In this document: positions 16,877 through 25,173 of the stretch, piece after piece | Position numbering within the stretch: position 1 is the first letter of the stretch | Layout: every line of letters starts with the position of its first letter | Source: Pigmentiphaga sp. H8 | GTDB taxonomy: Bacteria; Pseudomonadota; Gammaproteobacteria; Burkholderiales; Burkholderiaceae_B | Assembly (NCBI RefSeq): GCF_003854895.1 | Contig: NZ_CP033966.1 | Span: forward strand, 5,394,001-5,458,000 | Length of the DNA stretch: 64,000 bases | Reading direction: 5' to 3' | The notes under the pieces: generated by a model | The model's input: the letters and a program-made list of their open reading frames with translations, nothing else | Told to the model about the DNA's origin: nothing | Database searches by the model: none | Position numbers and translations under genes: made by a program

Positions 16877-17640
16877 ACGCCTGGCTGCGCCTGGGCGCGC
16901 CCGCGGTGGTCGCGCTGGTCGTGATCGGGCTTTGGCAGGCCCTGGTGCGCGCGTTCGACGTCCCCATCTACCTGGTGCCCGCGCCGACGGACGTGGCCCA
17001 GGCCCTGGTGCGGGACTGGGAGCTCCTGTCCGGCTCGCTGTGGGTCACGCTGGAGATCACCGGCCTGGCGCTGCTGGCGGCTACCGTGCTGGGCGTGCTG
17101 CTGGCCTTCCTGTTCGTGCAGAGCCGCGTCATCGAGGCCAGCCTGTTCCCCTACGCGGTGCTGCTCCAGGTCACGCCCATCGTGGCGGTCGCGCCGCTCA
17201 TCATCATCTGGGTCAAGCACACCCTGGTGGCGCTGACCCTGTGCGCCACCATCGTCGCGATCTTCCCCATCATCAGCAACACCGTGCTGGGGCTGCGCAG
17301 CATCGACCCGGGCCTGCTCGACTTCTTCCGCCTGAAGCGGGCCAGCCGCTGGCAGATCCTGTGGCGGCTGCGCCTGCCGTCGGCCCTGCCGGCCTTCTTC
17401 GGCGGCCTGCGCATCGCCTGCGGCCTGGCCCTGATCGGCGCCGTCGTGGCCGAGTTCGTCGCCGGCACCGGCGGCTCGCAAACCGGCCTGGCCTACCAGA
17501 TCCTGCAGGCCGGCTACCAGATCAACATCCCCCGCCTGTTCGCCGCGCTGCTGCTCATCACCGTGGCCGGCGTGGTGCTGTTCGCGGCGATGACGCTGTT
17601 GTCGCGCGTCGTGCTGCGGGGCTGGCACGAGATGCGGTAA
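16873..17640 (+). CDS. ABC importer permease (NitT/TauT/SsuC type)
   Basis: A 255-residue inner-membrane protein with about six hydrophobic segments, the first at residues 8-25 (PAVVALVVIGLWQALV). The cytoplasmic EAA loop that contacts the ATPase is seen around LKRASRWQILWRLRLPSALP. ATG overlaps the ATPase stop by 4 bases. In this family the binding-protein gene normally adjoins, but here a toxin-antitoxin pair separates the permease from it. Confidence 0.92.
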   Translation: MNAWLRLGAPAVVALVVIGLWQALVRAFDVPIYLVPAPTDVAQALVRDWELLSGSLWVTLEITGLALLAATVLGVLLAFLFVQSRVIEASLFPYAVLLQVTPIVAVAPLIIIWVKHTLVALTLCATIVAIFPIISNTVLGLRSIDPGLLDFFRLKRASRWQILWRLRLPSALPAFFGGLRIACGLALIGAVVAEFVAGTGGSQTGLAYQILQAGYQINIPRLFAALLLITVAGVVLFAAMTLLSRVVLRGWHEMR

Positions 17641-17679
17641 GCCATCCAGGACCTGCCTGTCCTGTTTTCACCACGCCTC

Positions 17680-17711
17680 ATGTGCTACCCTGTACTTATC
17701 ATGTAACACAT
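17680..17711. promoter_or_regulatory. Inverted repeat upstream of the toxin-antitoxin genes, likely autoregulatory operator
   Basis: ATGTGCTAC (17680-17688) and GTAACACAT (17703-17711) match in 8 of 9 positions with 14 bases between. The element sits 15 bases before the antitoxin ATG and just before its GGGGAG ribosome site. Antitoxins of type II systems normally repress their own promoter at such a palindrome, so autoregulation is a reasonable inference. Confidence 0.5.
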
Positions 17712-17725
17712 CGGGGAGCAACGCC

Positions 17726-18013
17726 ATGAGCGAGGCAACCTTTACATTCAGGGTCGATGAGTCGCTGAAGACCGCTTTCGCCACCGCGGCCAAGGCTCGC
17801 GACCGGACCGGCGCCCAACTTCTACGCGACTTCATGCGCGAATTCGTGCAGCAACAACATGAAGCGGCCGAACATGACACCTGGTTCCGCCGCGAAGTGA
17901 AAGCCGGGCAGGACTCCGCGAATGGCGGCCGTCTGGCACCGGCCGCCGAGGTCGAAACCCGATTCGCAGCCCGTCGGGCTGCCACGCGCCGCCGGCTTGA
18001 ACAGTCAGAATGA
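17726..18013 (+). CDS. Type II antitoxin, ribbon-helix-helix-like
   Basis: A 95-residue protein. The N-terminus FTFRVDESLKTAFATAAKA looks like the beta strand plus first helix of a ribbon-helix-helix DNA-binding domain, and the charged C-terminal half (up to RAATRRRLEQSE) would wrap the toxin. It is followed directly by a ParE/RelE toxin gene with an ATGA overlap, the standard antitoxin-first order. It should neutralise that toxin and repress the operon through the repeat upstream. The ribosome site GGGGAG is 7 bases before the ATG. Confidence 0.82.
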   Translation: MSEATFTFRVDESLKTAFATAAKARDRTGAQLLRDFMREFVQQQHEAAEHDTWFRREVKAGQDSANGGRLAPAAEVETRFAARRAATRRRLEQSE

Positions 18014-18297
18014 TCCAACTGTATTGGACGTTCGAGGCCATTGGCGACCGTGAATCGATCTATGACTACATCGAGACCGACAACCCTGTCGCCGCACTCG
18101 CCCTCGACGAACTGTTTGAAGAAAAATCCGGCCGCCTGATCGACCACCCGGACATGGGCCGGCCTGGCCGTGTCGCCGGTACCCGGGAACTCGTCGTACA
18201 CAGGCACTATGTGCTGGTTTATGACATGACCGGCGAGAAAATACGTGTACTGCGTGTACTGCACGCAGCCCGGCAATGGCCACCATCCAAGGAGTGA
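18010..18297 (+). CDS. Type II toxin, ParE/RelE family
   Basis: A 95-residue small protein with the ParE/RelE pattern: an N-terminal helix region (ESIYDYIETDNPVAA), the central PDMGRPGRV, and the family-typical ending RVLRVLHAARQWP. Members poison DNA gyrase (ParE) or cut ribosome-bound mRNA (RelE); which applies here cannot be decided by eye, although the RVLHAARQWP ending is common in ParE-like toxins. It overlaps the antitoxin by 4 bases. Its stop lies 5 bases before the binding-protein start, whose ribosome site AAGGAG is inside the toxin's end. Confidence 0.85.
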   Translation: MIQLYWTFEAIGDRESIYDYIETDNPVAALALDELFEEKSGRLIDHPDMGRPGRVAGTRELVVHRHYVLVYDMTGEKIRVLRVLHAARQWPPSKE

Positions 18298-18302
18298 GGC
18301 AT

Positions 18303-19295
18303 ATGAAAAATACCCCCATGGCGAGCCTCCTGGCCGCCCTGCCCCTTGCCCTGGCCTTCCAGGCCCACGCCCAGGCCCCGGCGCCCGCCGACAAGCTCGT
18401 CTTCGGCTCGAACTGGTACGCCCAGGCCGAGCACGGCGGCTTCTACCAGGCCCTGGCCGAAGGCACCTACAAGAAGCACGGGCTGGACGTCGCCATCAAG
18501 ATGGGCGGCCCGCAGATCAACGTGCTGCAGCTGCTGCTGGCCGGCCAGTACGACGTCGCCATGGGCGACGACCTGCAGACCTACAAGGCCGTGGAACAGG
18601 GCCTGCCGCTGGTCACCGTGGCCACCACCTTCCAGCAGTCGCCCACCGTCCTGGTCTCCCACCCCGGCCCCAAGACCCTGGGCGACCTCAAGGGCAAGAC
18701 CCTGTACATCGGCCAGGCCAGCGAAACCACCTACTGGCCCTGGCTCAAGACCAAGTACGGTTTCACCGAGGCGCAGAAAAAGCCGTACACCTTCTCGGTC
18801 CAGCCCTTCCTGGTGGACAAGAACTCCGCCGTGCAGGGCTACCTGGCGTCCGAGCCCTACACCATCGAGACCCAGGGCCGCTTCAAGCCCACGGTGTTCC
18901 TGCTGGGCGCCTACGGCTATCCCCCGTATGCGCAGACCATCGTCGCCACCAGGTCGGGGCTGGACGCGAAGAAGGACGCGATCCGCCGCTTCGTCGAGGC
19001 CAGCGCCGAGGGCTGGAAAAGCTACCTGAAGAACCCCGCCCCCGGCAACGCCCTGATCCTGAAGGACAATCCGCAGATGACGCCGGCGCTGCTGGACTAC
19101 GGCGTCAAGGCGCTGCGCGACGCGCGGCTGGTCGACGGCGGCGATGCCCGGACGCAGGGCCTGCTGACCATGACCGACGTGCGCTGGAAGAAGACCTACG
19201 ACTTCATGGTGCGCGAGAAACTGCTGAGTCCCAAGGTCGATTACCGGTCGGCGTTCACCACCGACATCGTCGACCAGGTCCATGTGCTGCCCTGA
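18303..19295 (+). CDS. ABC importer periplasmic substrate-binding protein (NMT1/SsuA-like)
   Basis: About 330 residues. The N-terminal signal peptide ends near AFQAHAQA, and the mature protein begins KLVFGSNWYAQAEHGGFYQA, which resembles NMT1/ThiY/SsuA binding proteins. YDVAMGDDLQTYKAVEQG is the usual family segment. It should deliver an organic ligand (sulfonate, pyrimidine or similar; not resolvable) to the permease at 16873 and ATPase at 16121. The ribosome site AAGGAG (18289-18294) lies within the preceding toxin gene, so translation is tied to the inserted pair. Confidence 0.88.
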   Translation: MKNTPMASLLAALPLALAFQAHAQAPAPADKLVFGSNWYAQAEHGGFYQALAEGTYKKHGLDVAIKMGGPQINVLQLLLAGQYDVAMGDDLQTYKAVEQGLPLVTVATTFQQSPTVLVSHPGPKTLGDLKGKTLYIGQASETTYWPWLKTKYGFTEAQKKPYTFSVQPFLVDKNSAVQGYLASEPYTIETQGRFKPTVFLLGAYGYPPYAQTIVATRSGLDAKKDAIRRFVEASAEGWKSYLKNPAPGNALILKDNPQMTPALLDYGVKALRDARLVDGGDARTQGLLTMTDVRWKKTYDFMVREKLLSPKVDYRSAFTTDIVDQVHVLP

Positions 19296-19324
19296 GCCGC
19301 GCGGCGTTCCGGCGCGGACCGGCC

Positions 19325-20221
19325 ATGCATAGCGACGAACTCGATTGTTTCTACCAGGTCGCCTTGTGCGGCGGCATACGCAAGGCCTCGGAGCGGTTGG
19401 ACCTCGCGCCCTCGGTCGTGAGCCGGCAGATCGGCCGCCTGGAATCGGAACTGCAGATCAAGCTGTTCGACCGCAACAGCCGCAACATGACCCTGACGCC
19501 CGCGGGCCAGGTCTACCTGAACTACGTCGAGAGCCTGCGCCAGAACCGCAAGCTGGTGCTGGAGGAACTGGACGCGCTCAAGGGGCTGCGCACCGGCCAT
19601 GTGAAGCTGCGCACGATCGAAGGCTACGCCGCCGAACTGGCGGCCTCCACCATCGCGACCTTCCGGCGGCAGTACCCCGGCATCACCTTCGAGCTCGCCA
19701 TGGACGGCAGCGACCAGATCATGGCGGCCATCGAGGCGGGGCGGGCGGATATCGGCATCGCGCTGTCGCCGCGCGCGGCCAGCGCGATCGAATGCGCCGT
19801 CCGCCTGCCGGCGCCGCTGTGCGCGGTGGTCTGGCCCGGCCATCCCCTGGCCGGACGCGCCTCGGTGTCGATGGCCGAACTGCTGGCCTATCCGCTGGCG
19901 CTGCCGCCGCCGGACACCGGCATCCGACATCTGCTGGACGCGGTGGCCCGGGTCGACAAGCTGGAACTGGCACCGGCCCTGGTCACCAGTTCCATCGCCG
20001 CGATGCAGGCCTTCGTGCGCGACCAGGGCGGCGTCGCCATCCTGCTGGGCGTGTCCCTGCACCCGCAGGGTCCCGGCGGCCAGGTGGTGGGCGTGCCCCT
20101 GTCCGACCCGCTGCTGGGCCGCACCGCGCTCGAGATCTGCGTGCTGGGCAGGCGCCGGCTAACGCCGGCGGTCAACGCCTACCTGCGCCATCTGCGCGCC
20201 CACGTCGAGGGCGGCCGCTAG
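19325..20221 (+). CDS. LysR-family transcriptional regulator
   Basis: A 298-residue LysR protein with its helix-turn-helix near residues 15-45 (GIRKASERLDLAPSVVSRQI) and an effector-binding domain. The wording LFDRNSRNMTLTPAGQVY is standard. It follows the substrate-binding gene by 29 bases on the same strand and may be co-transcribed with and control the importer. It overlaps the convergent Bug gene by 4 bases at their stops. Confidence 0.9.
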   Translation: MHSDELDCFYQVALCGGIRKASERLDLAPSVVSRQIGRLESELQIKLFDRNSRNMTLTPAGQVYLNYVESLRQNRKLVLEELDALKGLRTGHVKLRTIEGYAAELAASTIATFRRQYPGITFELAMDGSDQIMAAIEAGRADIGIALSPRAASAIECAVRLPAPLCAVVWPGHPLAGRASVSMAELLAYPLALPPPDTGIRHLLDAVARVDKLELAPALVTSSIAAMQAFVRDQGGVAILLGVSLHPQGPGGQVVGVPLSDPLLGRTALEICVLGRRRLTPAVNAYLRHLRAHVEGGR

Positions 20222-21195
20222 TCCAGCGACACGCCGGCGCGCTTGATGAAGCCGCTCCACTTCTCGGTGTCCTTGCGGACGAACTCGGCCAGTTCCTGCG
20301 GCGAGCTGGTCGCCAGTTCCGCGCCCTGCTCGGACAGGCGGCGCATGATTTCCGGCGATTGCAGGCTGGCGACCACGGTGTCGTGCAGGACCTTGACCAC
20401 CGGCTGGGGGATGCCGGCCGGCCCCATCACCGCGTACCACAGCGAGGCATCGAAGCCCTGCAGGCCCGCCTCGGCCAGCGTGGGCAGTTCGGGCAGCACC
20501 GCGGAGCGCTTGGGCGTGGTCACGCCGATGGCGCGCAGCGCACCGCTGCGGATATGGGGCAGCATGGTGGGCAGGCTCTCGAAAGCCATCTGCACGCGGC
20601 CCGCCAGCAGGTCCACCACCGCGGGCGCCGTGCCCTTGTACGGCACGTGGGCCGTCTGCACGCCGGCCAGCTGGTTGAACATCACGCCCGACAGGTGCTG
20701 GATGGAGCCGGCGCCCACCGACGAGAAGTTCAGCTTGTTCGGGTTGGCCTTGGCGTAGGCGATCAGTTCCTTCAGGTTGTGCGCCGGCACCGAGGGATGG
20801 ATGACCAGCACGTTGGCCACGGTCGCCACCAGCGTGATGGGAGTGAAGTCCTTGACCGGATCGTAGGTCAGCTTGCTGTAGATGGCCGGGGCCGTCGCGT
20901 GCGTGGCGGCGCTGGCCAGCGTCAGCGTATAGCCGTCGGGCGCGGCCCGCGCGACCTGGGAAGTGCCGATGGTGCCGGTGGCGCCGGGCCGGTTCTCCAC
21001 GACCACCGGTTGCCCCAGGCGGCTGGCCAGTTGCTCGGCCAGCGCGCGCGACAGGATGTCGTTGCCGCCGCCCGCGGTCCACGGCGATATCCACTGGATG
21101 GGCTTGGCCGGATAGGACTGGGCGCCGGCGCCCTGCCAGCCTAGCAGGCCGGCCGCGAGCAGGATGAAAGCGGAGAGTTTCCTTGCAGGATTCAT
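20218..21195 (-). CDS. Bug/TctC-family periplasmic solute receptor
   Basis: A 325-residue receptor from ATG 21195, chosen because AAGGA precedes it; a codon six places upstream lacks this. The signal peptide ends near GAGAQS. Core motifs: YPAKPIQWISPWTAGGGND, VVVENRPGATGTIG, PDGYTLTLA and HVPYKGTAPAVVDLLAG. It is the last gene of a four-gene minus-strand operon (crotonase-like, acyl-CoA synthetase, DsbA-fold isomerase, Bug), so it probably captures the acid that the synthetase activates. Confidence 0.92.
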   Translation of the reverse strand: MNPARKLSAFILLAAGLLGWQGAGAQSYPAKPIQWISPWTAGGGNDILSRALAEQLASRLGQPVVVENRPGATGTIGTSQVARAAPDGYTLTLASAATHATAPAIYSKLTYDPVKDFTPITLVATVANVLVIHPSVPAHNLKELIAYAKANPNKLNFSSVGAGSIQHLSGVMFNQLAGVQTAHVPYKGTAPAVVDLLAGRVQMAFESLPTMLPHIRSGALRAIGVTTPKRSAVLPELPTLAEAGLQGFDASLWYAVMGPAGIPQPVVKVLHDTVVASLQSPEIMRRLSEQGAELATSSPQELAEFVRKDTEKWSGFIKRAGVSLD

Positions 21196-21209
21196 GATGG
21201 GTTCCTTGG

Positions 21210-21800
21210 TCAAACAAGCGCCCGCCGCACGAAATCCAGGCGATCCTGTCCGAAGAACAGTTCACCGTCGATGACGAAGCTCGGTACGCCGAATATCCCG
21301 TTGGCCAGCGCCTCGCGGGTATGGTCCTCGAACAGGCCGCGGCAGGACGGAGCATCCCCCTCGGCCACCAGCTCGCGGCCGGGATAGCCGGCCTCGTCGG
21401 CGATCCGGACCAGCGTCTCCCGGTCGGAGATGTCCAGATCGCGCACCCACACCCCGGCCAGGATGGCCTGGGCCAGCGGCCAGACGGGCAGCCCGGCGCG
21501 CTCGGCGGCCAGGACAACACACGCCGCCAGCGACTCGTCCACGGGATGATGGCGCGGCTGGTCGTTGATCGGCATGCCCAGGTGCCGGGCCCAGCGCGTG
21601 CGTTCGATACCGCGATAGGCCCGGCGCGAGGGATGCAGGCCCGCCAGCGGCGCGCCGCCGGTTTCGCGGAACACGCGCAGGAGGTCGATGGGGCGGTAGA
21701 CGATGCGGGTGCCCGTTTCGGCGGCCAGTTCGTGCAGCCTCGGCCCGGCCATGTAGACCCAGGGCGACAGCAGCGAGAAATAGAAGGTCAGGGTCTTCAC
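21210..21800 (-). CDS. DsbA-fold 2-hydroxychromene-2-carboxylate isomerase family protein
   Basis: A 196-residue thioredoxin-fold protein. The N-terminus LTFYFSLLSPWVYMAGPRL places Ser where disulfide enzymes have the CxxC Cys, as in glutathione-dependent HCCA isomerases. The C-terminal GVPSFVIDGELFFGQDRLDF is a good family match. In naphthalene breakdown the relative isomerises 2-hydroxychromene-2-carboxylate; here it may isomerise another thioester or unsaturated acid. The start is GTG at 21800 with GGAGG upstream and GTGA overlap with the acyl-CoA synthetase stop. Confidence 0.87.
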   Translation of the reverse strand: MKTLTFYFSLLSPWVYMAGPRLHELAAETGTRIVYRPIDLLRVFRETGGAPLAGLHPSRRAYRGIERTRWARHLGMPINDQPRHHPVDESLAACVVLAAERAGLPVWPLAQAILAGVWVRDLDISDRETLVRIADEAGYPGRELVAEGDAPSCRGLFEDHTREALANGIFGVPSFVIDGELFFGQDRLDFVRRALV

Positions 21801-23944
21801 GCGCGGCCTCCGTCTTCCGGCTCGCGGGTCAGCAGCACGGCATCGAGCGCGGCGGCGCCGCGCCCGGTCTCGAACACCCGGAAAGGATTGATGTCGATGG
21901 AGGCGATGCGGTCCGCGTGCTGGTGCGCGAACACCGACAGGCGCACGATGGCGCGGACCAGCGCGTCCAGGTCGGCGCGGGGCCGGCCGCGCGCGCCGTC
22001 CAGCAGCGGGAAGGCCTTGAGTTCGCGCACCATCCGCATCGCGCCCTCGGCATCGACCGGCGCGATGCGCAGCGATACGTCGTCCAGCAGTTCGGCGTAG
22101 ATGCCGCCCATGCCCACCATCACCACCGGGCCGAACACCGGATCGCGCTGCACGCCCAGGATCATTTCCACGCCGGCGGGGGCCATGGGCGCGACCAGCA
22201 TGCCCTCGATGCGCGCCCGCGGCGCGGCCCGCGCGACACGTTCGCGCATGGCGGCCCAGGCCTGGCGCAGCCCCGCCTCGTCGGCGATGTCCAGCGCCAC
22301 GCCTCCCGCCTCGCTCTTGTGCACGATGTCGGACGACAGCACCTTCAGCGCCACGGGATAGCCCAGTTCCCGGGCGGCCGCGCAGGCGGCGTCGAGATCC
22401 GCCACCGCGCGCTCGGGCAGCACGGGAATGCCCACCCGGGCCAGGATTTCCTTGGCCGCATGCTCGTTGGCCGCCTCCAGCGCCGCGAAATGCGGCACGC
22501 GCGGCAGGCTGGCCGGGTCGGCCGGCCCGGGGCTGGGCCGCGACAGCGCGCGCAGCGCGGACAGCGCCCGGATCGCGCGCGAGGCATCCTCGATCAACAG
22601 GTACCCGTGGTCGGCCAGTTCGTCCTGCAGCGCCTGCGGCGCCAGCATGGACAGCACCAGGGCCGGCTCGGGGAATTCGCGGCGCAGGTCCGCGAAGATC
22701 TCGGCCAGCGGCTGCTGCAGCGGCGGCGAATACGGCATCGCCGTCAGGAAGAACACCACCGCCTCGTAGCGCCCCTCGCGCAGCATCGTGCGCAGGAAAC
22801 GCCGGAACAACTCCATGTCGCTCCAGATCTGCGCCGTGCCGTCCACCGGATTGCGCACGGCGGCCAGCGGCAGCATGGCGCGCAGCTCGTCCTGCGCCGG
22901 CTGCGGCAGCGGGGCCATGTCCAGCTTCTCGTGCTCGGCGACGTCGGCCATCAGCACGCCCACGCCCCCCGACACGGTGAACACGCCCACCCGGCCTTCA
23001 GTGATGCGCTTGCCGCTGCCCGCCGCGTAGGCGGCGTCGAAGAAGGACTCGATGGAGTCGGCGCGATGCACGCCGTACTGGCGGAACAGGCTATCGAACA
23101 CGCGGTCGTTGCCGGCCAGCGCGCCCGTGTGCGACTGCGCCGCCGCCCTTCCCACGTCCGAGCTGCCCGCCTTGACCATGACCACGCGCTTGCCGCGCTC
23201 GCGCGCCAGCGCCAGCGCGTGCACCAGCCGATCGGGGCTGCGGCAGCCTTCCATGTAGCCCATGATGACGTCGGTTTCGTCGTCGCGCGCGAAATGCGCC
23301 AGGCAGTCGGCCATCTCGACGTCGCATTCGTTGCCGGTGGTCACCCACGCGCCCAGCGGCAAGCCGCGGCGGCGAGCCATCACCAGCGCCTGGCCGCCGA
23401 ACGCGCCGCTCTGGCTGACCAGCGCGGTGCGGCCCAGGCGCGGCAGGCCCAGGTCCACCATGAAGGCGAAGCTGGCGATCATGCCGATGCGGAAATTCAT
23501 CACGCCCATGCAGTTCGGGCCGATGATGCGCATGCCGCTCTCGCGCGCCAGCGCCGACAGCCGGGCCTGCATGGCGGCGCCTTCGGGGCCGACTTCCGCG
23601 AAGCCGGCGCTGAACACCGTCATCGCCTTCACCCCGCGGTCGGCGCAGGCCTGCGCCGCCTCCAGCACCGCCGAGGCCGGCAGCGCCACGACCGCGTGGT
23701 CCACGCCCCACGGCAGCTCGGCCACGCCGCGCAGGGCCGGTAGCCCCTGCACCTCGCCGCCGCGCGGGTTCACGGGCAGTATGGTGCCGCCATAGCCGTG
23801 CGCCTTCAGAAACTTGATGGGGCGCCCGCCTATCTTCAGCGGATCGGCCGAGGCCCCCAGCACGGCGATCGAAGCCGGGGAAAACAACGGGTCGAGGGAA
23901 CCGGCCGCGTGCTCGCGGGCGGGAGATTCAATGCGGTCCAGCAT
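21797..23944 (-). CDS. NDP-forming acyl-CoA synthetase (acetate--CoA ligase family)
   Basis: A 715-residue fusion of both ligase subunits. The CoA-binding domain opens with FSPASIAVLGASADPLKIG. The phosphohistidine is in QSHTGALAGND, and the C-terminal ATP-grasp domain shows ALKVLSSDIVHKSEAGGVAL with a second His. It activates a carboxylic acid to its CoA thioester with ATP giving ADP. ATG 23944 has GGAGGA upstream. Related proteins serve feruloyl, pimeloyl or acetyl substrates, so the acid is open. It overlaps the crotonase-like gene before it (17 bases) and the isomerase gene after it (4 bases). Confidence 0.9.
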   Translation of the reverse strand: MLDRIESPAREHAAGSLDPLFSPASIAVLGASADPLKIGGRPIKFLKAHGYGGTILPVNPRGGEVQGLPALRGVAELPWGVDHAVVALPASAVLEAAQACADRGVKAMTVFSAGFAEVGPEGAAMQARLSALARESGMRIIGPNCMGVMNFRIGMIASFAFMVDLGLPRLGRTALVSQSGAFGGQALVMARRRGLPLGAWVTTGNECDVEMADCLAHFARDDETDVIMGYMEGCRSPDRLVHALALARERGKRVVMVKAGSSDVGRAAAQSHTGALAGNDRVFDSLFRQYGVHRADSIESFFDAAYAAGSGKRITEGRVGVFTVSGGVGVLMADVAEHEKLDMAPLPQPAQDELRAMLPLAAVRNPVDGTAQIWSDMELFRRFLRTMLREGRYEAVVFFLTAMPYSPPLQQPLAEIFADLRREFPEPALVLSMLAPQALQDELADHGYLLIEDASRAIRALSALRALSRPSPGPADPASLPRVPHFAALEAANEHAAKEILARVGIPVLPERAVADLDAACAAARELGYPVALKVLSSDIVHKSEAGGVALDIADEAGLRQAWAAMRERVARAAPRARIEGMLVAPMAPAGVEMILGVQRDPVFGPVVMVGMGGIYAELLDDVSLRIAPVDAEGAMRMVRELKAFPLLDGARGRPRADLDALVRAIVRLSVFAHQHADRIASIDINPFRVFETGRGAAALDAVLLTREPEDGGRA

Positions 23945-25028
23945 GGTGCAGGGGTCCTCCGGACAGGGCGGGAAAGCCGCAGTCCTTGACGGCGATGACA
24001 TCGATGAATTCGGCGCGGGGCGCCAGGCCCTCGGCCAGGCAGGCGCGCGCCGCCTGTATCCACGCGGCGTAGGGCGGCACGGGCTCGCCCGCCGCGCGCA
24101 GCCGGCGGGCGATGCGGGTGCGCGTGGCGGCGTCGGGCGCGTCGGCGGCCTTGGCCAGCGCGCGCTCGGCGAAGAACAGATGCAGCAGGGCCCGGGCCTG
24201 CGGGCCCGCGGCCAGTTGCGCGAAACGCTCGCGCTCGGCCTCGCAGCCCTGCTCGAAGGGCACGGTTGCGGCGGCCAGGATCAGCTCGACCGCCTGCGGA
24301 CCGGCCTCGCGGCCGGGAAAGGCCTGCTCGGCCACGTCCAGGTAGCGCGCCCGCAGCATGTCGGCCTTGGCGCCGTCAGGAACGGCCAGCTCGGCGGTAC
24401 GCCGCCACGGCAGGCGGCCCGAGGCGATGTCGTTCGCGCGGCGCACGGCGGCGGCCACCGGATCGTCCGCCACCTCGTCCAGCAGGCCCTGGGCCAGCGC
24501 CGCCGCGGCGTCCACGCCCCGGGCCCGCGCCACCATGTCCAGCGCCGCCTCCAGGCCCACCAGGCGCGGCAGGCGCTGGGTCCCGCCGGCGCCAGGCACC
24601 AGGCCCAGGTTCAGCTCGGGCAGCATCAGCAGCGCGTCGTCGGCGCCGACCCGCGCATGGCAGGCCAGCGACAGCAGCGTGCCGCCGCCTATGCATTTGC
24701 CGCGCACCGCGGCCACGACGGGTTTGGGAAACGTCTCGATGCGCCGGGCCAGGTCGGCCATGCGGACCGTGCCCGGCGCATCGGGCCGACCGACCTCGCG
24801 CAGGTCGCCGCCGCCCGAGAACATGCGGCCCGTGCCGGCCACGACCACGCCGCGCAGGGCGCGGTCATGCTCGATGCCGGCCAGCGCCTCGGCCAGCGCG
24901 GCGCGCACGTCCGCCCCGATGGCGTTGACCGGAGGATGATCGATCCACAGGATGGCGATGCCGTCCCGCAGCACGGAGGAAACGAAGGAAGAAGACACGA
25001 AACCGCCCGGGAAATACCAGGCGCCCAT
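23928..25028 (-). CDS. Crotonase-domain protein resembling FadB/FadJ with the dehydrogenase core missing
   Basis: About 366 residues. The first 190 are an enoyl-CoA hydratase/isomerase domain (PPVNAIGADVRAAL, MFSGGGDL, LVPGAGGTQRL). The following linker (YLDVAEQAFPGREAG, then ARALLHLFFAERALAK) matches the linker of multifunctional FadB/FadJ proteins. The tail EGLAPRAEFIDVIAVKDCGF then SGGPL matches the very end of their second half, but the NAD-binding 3-hydroxyacyl-CoA dehydrogenase core that should lie between, and the final part after GGP, are absent. Within the crotonase domain the first catalytic Glu position reads GGGTLL (Leu) while LPELNLG keeps the second, a pattern of isomerases. It is the first gene of the operon. 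The start could be 25028 or nearby. Confidence 0.8.
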   Translation of the reverse strand: MGAWYFPGGFVSSSFVSSVLRDGIAILWIDHPPVNAIGADVRAALAEALAGIEHDRALRGVVVAGTGRMFSGGGDLREVGRPDAPGTVRMADLARRIETFPKPVVAAVRGKCIGGGTLLSLACHARVGADDALLMLPELNLGLVPGAGGTQRLPRLVGLEAALDMVARARGVDAAAALAQGLLDEVADDPVAAAVRRANDIASGRLPWRRTAELAVPDGAKADMLRARYLDVAEQAFPGREAGPQAVELILAAATVPFEQGCEAERERFAQLAAGPQARALLHLFFAERALAKAADAPDAATRTRIARRLRAAGEPVPPYAAWIQAARACLAEGLAPRAEFIDVIAVKDCGFPALSGGPLHHAGPH

Positions 25029-25173
25029 TCTCGCGGCCGCTACCGGCGCGGACAATCACCGTGGGCGGAACATTGCGTTGCTGGGCGAGCAACGCAGGCC
25101 GCGCCCGGGCGCCGGCTTGCGAGGCCCCGGCTTTTACTCGAGAATGCGTCCACCCCCGGCTTTCCCCGCTGTC

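Noticed and set aside
24952..25173. An N-terminal extension of the LysR protein at 25174
   Set aside because: The extension covers the start of the divergent crotonase-like gene and the shared promoter, and lacks LysR-like sequence.
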